Shown: positions 55,860 through 64,000 of the stretch, piece after piece
How the letters are laid out: each line of letters begins with the position of its first letter
Numbering within the stretch: position 1 is the stretch's first letter
Source: Chaetomium olivaceum
Taxonomy: Eukaryota; Ascomycota; Sordariomycetes; Sordariales; Chaetomiaceae
Assembly: GCA_039881045.1 (NCBI GenBank)
Contig: JAYWVB010000047.1
Span: 62,001-126,000 of the forward strand
DNA: 64,000 bases
Direction of reading: 5' to 3'
Program-made: the position numbers and the translations under genes
The notes under the pieces: generated by a model
Seen by the model: the letters and a program-made list of their open reading frames with translations, nothing else
Told to the model about the DNA's origin: nothing
Databases searched by the model: none

Positions 55860-57690
55860 CTACGCGGCCGACCCGGCCAGCTTCAGCGTCTCGGTATTCA
55901 TCCTCTTGAAGTTGCTAAACAGGCTGACCACGAACGCCAGCCCGACCGAGGCCAGCGCCAGCGCCAGCGCCGTCTTGATGCCGTCCATGTAGGCGACCAG
56001 GACGCCCGGGACGACGTCGGCGGGGAAGACGGCGCGCAGCTGCGTAGCGCCCGTGCCGAGCACGACGAGCGGGTTGACCGAGGGGGCCGACGTTGCCAGC
56101 CGCTGCACCATGGTGTTGACGAAGGCGGACTGGGCGGCCGAGACCATGAAGGCGCCGCCGACGGTTTGGAAGACTGTGTGGTTTGTGGTTAGTGGGGGAT
56201 TGGGATTGGGATTGGGATTGGGATTGGGATTGGGGGTACTTACAGAGAATGATGGCTGTTACGGAGGAGATGTCGTCGGGTGCGGCGGTGCCCTGACCGA
56301 TGACGATGGGGACTTGGAAGGCCGCACCCCAGCCGAGACCGCCTAGAATCTGGTATCCAATCCACTTGCCGGACTCGGTGCCGATGTCCAGGGTGTAGAG
56401 CAGACCGGCCGCAATGGTCGCTAAGACAGCGCCGCCGACGGCGACCGGGGCAGCGATGCCCGTGGCGGAGATAGCGCCCCCGGAGATGATGGTCGCGACC
56501 GTGACGGCCAAGATCAGCGGCAGGTTGCGCACGCCTGATTCGGTCGGGCTCGAGTTGTCGATACTCTGGAAGTAGATAGGCAGGTAATAGATAACGATGA
56601 AGTAGGCGCCCGCGAAGAGGAAGGTGAAGATGGATGATACCCAAACGTCGCGATGGGCAAAAAGGCGCGGGACGATCATAGACCGCTCGCCATTGTAGAA
56701 CTCCCAGAAACCAAAGAGAATAAAGATCAGTACAAAGCCGACGATAAGACCGATGACGGTTGCATCGCTCCATGCCATCGTCTGGCCACCGTACTGGAGA
56801 GCCAGGATGTACGAAATGACGCCGCCCATGACGAGCGCAGTGCCGACCGGGTCCATCTGCAGGATCTTCTCCTTGAGCGGTGCATCCACCGGCTTGGCTC
56901 CCTTCGGGGCCGAAAAGTAGAAGAGGATGATGAGGCCGGAGAGACCGCCGATGGGGAGGTTGATGTAGAAGCACCAGCGCCAGGTAACATGGTCGGCAAA
57001 GGCGCCGCCGATCAGAGGCCCGATCACCGCCGCAATACCGTAAGCGGTGCCAACGATGCCGGTGAAGATGGGCCGTTTTTTGGGCGGCGCCGTGAAGGCG
57101 ATGATGGTGTAGGCCCCAGAACCGATACCGGCAGCACCGACACCGGCAATAGCGCGTCCGACGATCAGAGCCGTTGAGTTGGGGGCCACGCCGCAGATAA
57201 GACTACCGACCTCAAAGATGAAGATGGCAATCAAGAAACTGATCTTCAGCGGAAAGTACTTGAAGACCTTGCCCCATGTCGATTGGAAGCCGCCGACGGT
57301 CATGAAGAAAGCAGATCCGTACCACGCGACATCTTCCAACCCTTGGAACTCGTCTGTGATCTTGGGGATGGCAGTCGCCACAATGGTCTAGGTTATGTGT
57401 CAGTGCTCTGCCATCAAGAGACATAATAGGGACAGCAAGAAACGTACCATATCAAGGGAGACAAGAAACACGCTAAGCACCAGTGCGACAATGATAAATG
57501 TGAAGGCCACCCCAGTGGGGTACTCGATTGCTTTGGCCTCCTCGAGACTACCCGCCTCAACCATGCCGTCGCTAACCACAGAGGTGCCAGCAAGGTCCTC
57601 CGAGGCCCCCTTCGCAGAGGCCACCCTTGGAGAGACGGGCACCGTCTCTGCAAGGGCCCCATCAGCCACTCCCGGCGGTGAAACCGACAT
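55860..57690 (-). CDS. MFS multidrug/toxin-type exporter (DHA2, 14 TM)
   Basis: Three exons fit without error: 57690-57448, 57387-56244 and 56173-55860 (566 residues). TM1 leads into the DHA2 motif LDMTIVATAIPKI across the first intron (motif D1). WYGSAFFMTVGGFQSTWGKVFKYF, then GVGAAGIGSGAYTII and the motif C region GTAYGIAAVIGPLIGGAFADHVTWRWCFYIN follow, all diagnostic of the 14-TM drug-H+ antiporters of fungi. Exon 2 ends at VTAIIL and the last exon starts with FQTVGGAFMVSAAQSAFVNT. It is a plasma-membrane exporter of unknown substrate. The second intron (56243-56174) consists mostly of CCCAAT hexanucleotide repeats. No biosynthetic cluster is seen next to it. Confidence 0.92.
56193..56236. 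repeat. GGGATT hexanucleotide repeat inside an MFS intron
   Basis: Six or more tandem GGGATT units on the plus strand fill most of a 70-bp intron while keeping its splice sites intact. Confidence 0.85.
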
Positions 57691-59741
57691 GACCAGAGCC
57701 GCAACACCGGTGACGGTCGAAAACGAGGAGGACCACGGGAAGGACCACCCACGGGAAAGATCACGAAAAGGACGGGAAAGACCACGAAAAGGACCAGGAA
57801 AGGACTTGGAGGCGGAAGATGCCGTCAAAGAGATGCCCGCCAAAGAGGTTGAGATAAAATAAAACAAGCTTTCTTCTTCCTTGCCTCTCTTCTGCGAAGT
57901 GCCTGGTAGGGTTGAGCGTTGGTGGTTGAACAATGGAAGGAGTGCATGGAAGGACGGCAGCTCTTATGCATTTTGGATTTTGGAGCCTGTTCCTCGTACC
58001 TTACTGCGGTGGTGTGATCCTTCTGGTTCTGCCAGGCCCATCGAAAGAATGGTACCGAAACGGTAAGGTTTGTATTTCTCAGCCCTGCTGTCGGCTCCTC
58101 GTCCTCGGCGACTTTCCCAGAACCCAATTACCCAAAGCCGCGCCCGGGTATGGAGGATCCATGACGGAACCATTCGACATGTCGGGAAATCGGGGGTGCC
58201 ATGTTGCCGGGCGCCCTTCTTCGCTGCCCTCCCCATAAACTGACGTTATCCCAATCCAATCAGGGGCGCGGGGTGGCCACATGGGACGGAAGGTTATCGA
58301 AGCTCGGAAATCTCCTTTGTCGTCAACAGGGACCCAGGGTGGTTCACGCCGCACCGACCTGCTGGGACGACGGTTGCAGCCGCACCAGCCCCAAACAAGC
58401 CAAACGAGCTCAGGCAGGTGCCAAGATTGACCGGGTTGAATAAGCATAACGACTTCAAGCAGATTGTGCCCTGGAAAAAGTCTCCGTTTAAGTCCGGCCC
58501 CGCCCACCAAATTGTCAGCAGTGGCTGACTACTTCGTACACCACACCATTCGTGACGATACGCTTGTCCCCGACAAACTCCGTCTCAAGTCCGCGATACG
58601 CGTGGTGTGCAATGCAAGGAGTCAGACCGTCCATTCACTGAGCGGCGCGATGAGACTGAGATTTTAGCGTCAAGAGTCGCTGCAAAATCCATCCGGCAAG
58701 TGAAGAAGAGATTTGTGTCCGAGGGCTCGCATCCCTGATGCGGTTGCGCTGACGGTTGAACCAGCCAATCGGTATGTGCTGTACGAAGTCCATTTCCCTC
58801 GTCCCAGGGCTGTTGCCATGTGCTTGCCAGATGAGATGATTCATCCCATCGAACAAGGGGCAGATGCTGGCTCGCTTAGATTTTCTGAGCCCCAAACATC
58901 ATTGTCAATTGACCGGGGCACCGTTTGGGCAAAAAAGATCAGACTCCAGGCGTCGATGCTCGATTTGTAAAGCCGGAACAAGAAAACAGAACTTATCCAA
59001 AAGAAAGAAGCTGTTTTTTGCTCAGTTTACTTTTATTTTGCACCGGGTTATTTATTCGAGTGCCTTTCTCTGCATCTTTCTTTTCGCATTCCATTTCTCT
59101 AATTTCTTTTACACGGCTTTATTTTCTGGGGGAGTCCGGGTTTTCTTGGTCAGAGAGTGCCAAACCTACCCAGGCCTTGGTGCTGGGGGACAGGTTAAGG
59201 CACTTGGCGCTCGCTGTTTGTCCCGAGCTCCTGCGGGTGGCACCCGATTGCGGCAGCATCACTCCGCGCCAAAAGGACGAGATGAACTCGAAACCCCTGG
59301 GACACAGTCAGCACTCACTCGGGGCCGTCCCAACGGGACCGCCCCGTTGGTCCTTTCCCGGGGGAGAAGCTATCGCGAGCCTCACAGGAGTGGGCGGTGC
59401 CGCAACGACGCTCCTCCGATGGGACGCCGAGATTCTGCACCCGAGAAAGATCTGCTCTGCGGTTGCGATCTCTCGGGATCGCACGCGGATTGGATGTGTG
59501 TGGCGATGAGATTAGCGCGCTGACGTGAGATGGTCGAGCGAACCCCCGTAAACCCCCGGGGAACGTGCTAGATCGAGTAAAAAGATATTTGTTTATAACT
59601 TCTTCATGGCTAGACAGATCATCGTGGGTGAGGTCGACAAGGGTCTCTGCCTGCACGTCATCATGAGGGATCAACCATGCTCTATTTTTGTGACACACGC
59701 TATTTCAACCAGATCTACACATCTAAGATAGCGAGTCTGTC
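57691..59741. other. Intergenic region without supported genes
   Basis: Several open frames occur on both strands, but none has a domain, signal peptide or convincing intron. The stretch 59020-59120 is T-rich. The MFS promoter lies at its left and the FRS1 3' end at its right. Confidence 0.5.
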
Positions 59742-61893
59742 TCACAAAAAGACCTCGAGGTTAATCTCCAGCGTGCTCACCGGGTACCTGCGATTTGGTC
59801 AGTACGTGTGATCAGTATGGGTATGAGGGAAGGGGGACAATTTATTACCTGAGATCGAACTTTTCCAGCACTGTTGGGTGTGCAAGACGCCGAATTCACC
59901 GATCCGCTGCAGCTTTCCTCCGAGCCGCACGTAGATGGCGGCAGCGCGCCCGTTGAAGAAAGTGGGCTCGTCGATTTCTTTGATGAAATAGCCGTCCTGC
60001 TGGCTCGGGTTCTCCTTGACCTCGAAATCGATGCTCTTGCCTTCCAGGCCCTCCTCGTGTGTGATAAAAGCGACACGCAGCATAGTCATAACGCGATCCA
60101 GGAGGCCGTGCACCATTTCGAAACCACTGGTCTTGCCATAGTACGCAGCCGCCCAGTGACGCTCATTCCTCGCCCGGCGCTCAAGCGACTCGTCCTTGAG
60201 AACGACATCAGATGCCTCGAAGATCTCCAGGGGAAGGCGCATCGCCTTGTTTTCGCTCAAGGTCTTGAGCAGGCCTGGAAGCAGAGACGTCCGGGCAATT
60301 TGGTATTCAACCGTCTTCGGGTTAGCAAGCTTAACTGCTGTCGTGCCGTCGTCCTTGCGGTTAAGCCACTCAAAGTTTCTCTTCGTGCGAGCAGAGGATG
60401 AGGGGCATGACTTCGGCCCATCCAGCCATGGCGGACTCGTGACGCACAATGTCGCTGAGCTTGTTGATCATGAGCGGCTTGCCAATCGTTACCGACCTGT
60501 TGGGAGTCGATCGTGGGAGGTCGTTGAACCCGTAGGCGATGGCGAGGTCCTCCATCTAGAAAAAGGCCAGTCGGGTTAGTGGGCAAGCAGGAAGCAGGAA
60601 GCAGGAAGCAGTATAAAACAGAAAACATACCACGTCACATGCATGCAAGACGTCTGCTCTTGTTGGTGGCACCGTAACCTTGAGCAGCTTCGGGTCTTCC
60701 ACCGGTTCCGCGCTTAATGCCATCTTGCTTAGGAGCTTAGATATCGACTCGGGTGACTCCTCAAGCCCGCAGACTTGGTTCAAATAGCCGACCTCAACCT
60801 CCATCGTCCGCGTTGCCAAGCTGGGTGTTACCCGGGTAGTTCCGTTGTGCTCGGAAATCACCTTGACCGGTTCGATCGTGAAGGGCTCGGCGCAGTATTG
60901 GGAGAACATGGTAACCATGATGTTGCAGACGATGTCGAGTTTAGTTTGGTCTGTCGCCGTCATGTCGATGAAGACGTTCTTCGTGTCAAGCGTAATCTTG
61001 GATCGTTCGCTGTGTTATAATGGGAGGGAGCGAGCAGATGTTTCTGTCGGCATCGAGAATCACCGGGTAGACGGGTTTGTCGCGGAGAATATGAAGGTAT
61101 CTGCCGAGGTGCCTGTCCGTCTCGTAGAAACCCATCAGTTCCTCGCCATTAATTTGTTTCGTTTGGTTCAGCGGGACAAAGTTGATGTCCTTTGGCGGCA
61201 AGGCCTCGTATGTGAAAGGACCCTTAATGGTATCGAGGTCGTGGGTTCCAATCCTATACGGCGATTAGTGGTCCATCTTCAAGACAAAACGGATCGGGGC
61301 AACTACTCACGCGACCAAGGTGCGCTGCCTCGCCAGGTTTTGATGGAGCTTGTCCTGCAGACTGATGAAGGAGTCGTAGGAAGCTTGTGTGAACTTGATG
61401 TTGCGAAGGATAGCTCCCGCCGCATATGGGCGGACTTGCACCGTCTCTTTTGAGATGGTGAGGGTTTGCATTTTGTCCTCGGGGATGTCGACTAGTCTCC
61501 AGTTCGGTGTCGCGTGCTTGCCCCGGAAGATGTTGAGGTTTGTCACAATGCCTAGTAATCGGGACTTTTAGTGTCCTCTCTCGCAAGCTCATTGCGCCGT
61601 GGTTATCCTACCCTCAAAGCACAGCATGTCATATCGGTTGGCGGGGATCTCGATGGCCAGCTCTGGGGCCTGATCCTTGGGGCGTGACGGATCATCTTCA
61701 GTATCCCCGTCGAGCTCAATGCCGAAATCGAAGCACAGCTTTTGGAAGCTATCCCCGGGGAACCTGCAACACGCCGTTGGATCAGACTCGGGCTATCGCA
61801 AAGTGGGATGGATGCATGATGGCGGGGTAATCGTTCTTACTGCTCGCCGAGCGCCTCGAAGAGGGCGTACTTATCGACGTTAATGGTCGGCAT
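59742..61893 (-). CDS. FRS1: Cytosolic phenylalanyl-tRNA synthetase beta chain, three apparent indels
   Basis: The beta subunit pairs with the alpha subunit to charge tRNA-Phe and is essential. Exons: 61893-61841, 61763-61612, 61551-61311, 61253-60631, 60555-59849 and 59787-59742, with introns of 57-77 bp. The start is MPTINVDKYALFEALG. The B1 domain FDFGIELDGD and EIPANRYDMLC, the B3/B4 editing domain (PFTYEALPPKDINFVPLNQ), the B5 domain (VTVPPTRADVLHACDV) and the catalytic-like core (IARTSLLPGLLKTL, FEASDVV) are all present. The final exon gives the usual YPVSTLEI end. The frame is shifted by one extra base near 61010, one extra base in an A-run near 60373 and two extra (or one missing) near 59880. 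In an essential gene this points to sequence error unless another copy exists. Confidence 0.9.
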
Positions 61894-64000
61894 TTTGGAG
61901 GACTGGGTCGCTTTTCAGGAATCAAACACCTTCGACACGAATTGGATGGTGTAGCTCCTGGACAACTTCTCAACACCAAATCGACTCCTCGGGTTCCTGA
62001 ACTTTTGGTACGGCCCAGCCCGACACCAAGCCAATCTGTCGCCAGCGATGACTCAAATGCGGGGCACGCTTTCTGCCACCTGCTGGGGTCATTTGGTGGC
62101 CTCAGGTTTCGATTTGAGGGACGGAACTATCAACCTCCGGGTTCCGGGTGCCTGCGAGAAGTGAAAAATTGCTGGCACGCACAAACCAGCCATCTGACTA
62201 TTTAATATCCCCTCTGCTCCCCAAACTTCATCCTCTTCTCTTTTCCTTCTTCATACTTACCTTGATTGGGTACACCTGGATCATGAAGCAGGAGTACCAG
62301 TGTGATAGGCCTGCATTGCACATCGCGGAGCCAGTCATTCTGAATTGTCCTTCGGGGCCGTTCCGGTCGGAATTTTTGATGTCAAAACAAACCACTCTTT
62401 TTCGCTGTGATCGCTGCTTTTGTAGCGACATGGAGAAGGAGAATCTCGCATTTCGTCTGACAGAGATTTTGTGTTTTGGCGGCTTTCTGGCTAAATCCCC
62501 CGTAAATCTGTTACGCGTAATGGCTGGATGTGTGTCTGCCAGCATCATCGTCAGCCATGGTGCGATGCATCATGAAACTGGCTGTGGCTGCTGTGGCTGC
62601 TGTGACAGCAGTTGAGCGCAATGTACAGATTAATAACTCCAGATGCACCCAATCGTGATGCGCTCCCCTCTGCAAGCGGTTCAAGCGGACGCCTTCTTGC
62701 CGCCCCGAGCGCATCTTTCAGTTAACGCGAGACGCCGATTTGATCGCAATTTCCACCACAACTATCGTGCTTCACTAAAAGGACAGCCAATAACTCGTAA
62801 ATCACTTCGCATTATTCCGCTCAACAACATTAGAAACCTGCGATGATAACATTTGCGTTGGGGATGCTCCAAGCTTTGCATCAACAGACCGATCGCTTTT
62901 AAGCTTCGCTTGGCGCCTTGGCGAGCAGGGTCCTGAAACTGGCTGCCCTGCGTTGCCTGCTTCTTCACTTCCAAGATTCTGTCTCCATTTTCCCATGTTG
63001 TTCAAGAACAGGAGGGGAACAGGAAGTGTGGTGGGCCAGAAAATAGCTGCATCAACAACCCGCCGGACCCTGATCGAGAATCGAGCCTCAATCCCAAAAA
63101 GAGAAAGAAAAAAACAGCTGGAGGTGGCAGGTCCATGGCTCTCCAGGGCTGAGGTGGGCCATCCTGGTTATCTCCGACAGCATCGGTATGTACCAGGGTG
63201 CGATGCAGCCTCCCGAATATGCCCCACACACACCCTGGACTTCCAGGTTAGGAGGTCGATCTCCTTTCCATCCACCGAGAGCTGCCCCAACAGCCCAGCA
63301 TCACATCCTTTGGAGAGGAACTCACAGCGCCTTAAAACTCATTAGTTATTTCTGAAGGTACCGAATGCTCCAAGATTCCAAGATACAAAAGCATTTTTTT
63401 TTCTTTTTTTTTCATACAAATTGGCATAAAGCGATTCCTGTTCGTTTGGTTCTTGCAAATTAATGGTGATGGTGCGACTGATTGCAAACGAGCCGACCCC
63501 CCGGGCCAAAGCTCCTGTTGTGGCGTGAGCTGCCAGTTGAGGCTGCAATGTGTGGCTGCCGCAGCGGCGAAGCGCATTCTGCAGGGTCCAACCCCTGTGA
63601 CTACATGGCTTGGCAGAACCAGCAAACCCGTCAAATCGAATTTGGTTGCGTGGGAACCCGTTTGTGTTGGACTTGCGTGACGGATTTACGTGACGGATTT
63701 GCGTGACTGATTTGCGTGTTGGACTGGTGTTGGACTGGTGTTGAACTGGGTTGGTGAGTGAGGTCTTGCTGCGATAATGTGAAGCTGCGAAGATGTTGTT
63801 GAATGGTCGGTTTGCCATGTCACTGTCCAGTGTCCACATTCCACAGTGGTATTGAGACAGCTGATCCCAGCTTGTCGGTACTCACGTTGGGACGATGAAG
63901 AACGGCCCGGGGGTCCAAACGGTCGGGCCAGCTCAGGGGATGCCCGGATGGGAGAGATTGGGCCCGATCACCCGCCCCGCTCCCCCAGCCGCCGCCCTCC
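61894..64000. other. Region without supported genes
   Basis: Open frames on both strands lack any support. The FRS1 promoter lies at the left edge. Short tandem repeats occur at 63672-63750. Confidence 0.5.
63672..63750. repeat. Two adjacent short tandem repeats
   Basis: Three units of a GCGTGACGGATTT-type 13-mer are followed by three units of a GTTGGACTG-type 11-12-mer, with small variations. Confidence 0.8.

Noticed and set aside
56193..56236. GGGATT repeat as an internal telomere-like tract
   Set aside because: Fungal telomeres are usually TTAGGG; the unit here differs and sits inside a well-formed intron.
58864..59523. Overlapping plus-strand ORFs of 194-219 residues
   Set aside because: No conserved motif or splice support; two frames overlap over the same stretch and composition is not coding-like.
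61201..61265. Plus-strand 'GTGGGTTCCAATCC' resembling a tRNA T-arm
   Set aside because: It lies in FRS1 exon/intron sequence and no acceptor or anticodon arm can be paired around it.
62148..62615. 155-residue plus-strand ORF ending in a Cys/Gly-rich tail
   Set aside because: One hydrophobic stretch and a CTG/TGC simple repeat explain it. No ATG context, intron or family resemblance.
1..64000. CRISPR arrays, operons or bacterial origin
   Set aside because: Introns, eukaryotic gene families and transposon types show a fungal nuclear genome. No spaced direct-repeat array was found.

Overview
The window is nuclear DNA of a filamentous ascomycete (Pezizomycotina, most likely Sordariomycetes). 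The evidence is short GT-AG introns (about 48-190 bp) in most genes, a HET-domain gene, a NACHT-WD40 STAND receptor, secreted-protein genes, and the typical fungal transposon set (Fot1/pogo, Tc1, Copia, Helitron, Tad-like LINE). Housekeeping anchors are NOB1, NOP10 and the phenylalanyl-tRNA synthetase beta chain.

Layout: 1-870 is the 3' end of a Tad-like LINE. 1046-6960 is a degenerate Helitron with short inverted repeats near both ends. 7155-9151 holds broken genes, including an alpha/beta-hydrolase domain of the kind found at the N terminus of fungal STAND proteins. 9439-12849 has a HExxH secreted protease-like gene and an unnamed acidic-coil protein. 13286-21039 is a HET gene split by a young Copia element (14902-20603). 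21667-26673 carries NOB1, NOP10 and an Arg/Ser- and Cys-rich gene. 30022-35272 carries a C2H2 zinc-finger gene and a Fig1-like membrane protein. 36626-39301 holds two damaged secreted-protein genes. 40868-43039 is an MFS transporter, followed by a Fot1/pogo element (43391-45328).

The most notable structure is 45892-53747. A 78-bp inverted repeat, flanked on both sides by TA, encloses an intact Tc1-type DD34E transposase, an unnamed 457-residue-class gene and a complete NACHT-WD40 receptor gene with 13 nearly identical WD40 repeats. I read this as a 7.86-kb Tc1/mariner-superfamily transposon carrying an immune/incompatibility receptor as cargo. It is followed by an ORF1-only LINE (53842-55607), a 14-TM MFS exporter (55860-57690) and FRS1 (59742-61893).

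Many reading frames are broken by single-nucleotide indels, several of them next to short homopolymers. This includes three in the essential FRS1, while NOB1, NOP10, FIG1 and the second MFS gene are intact. Residual assembly error is therefore a serious alternative to genuine pseudogenes. All exon boundaries were inferred by hand from splice consensus and reading frame.
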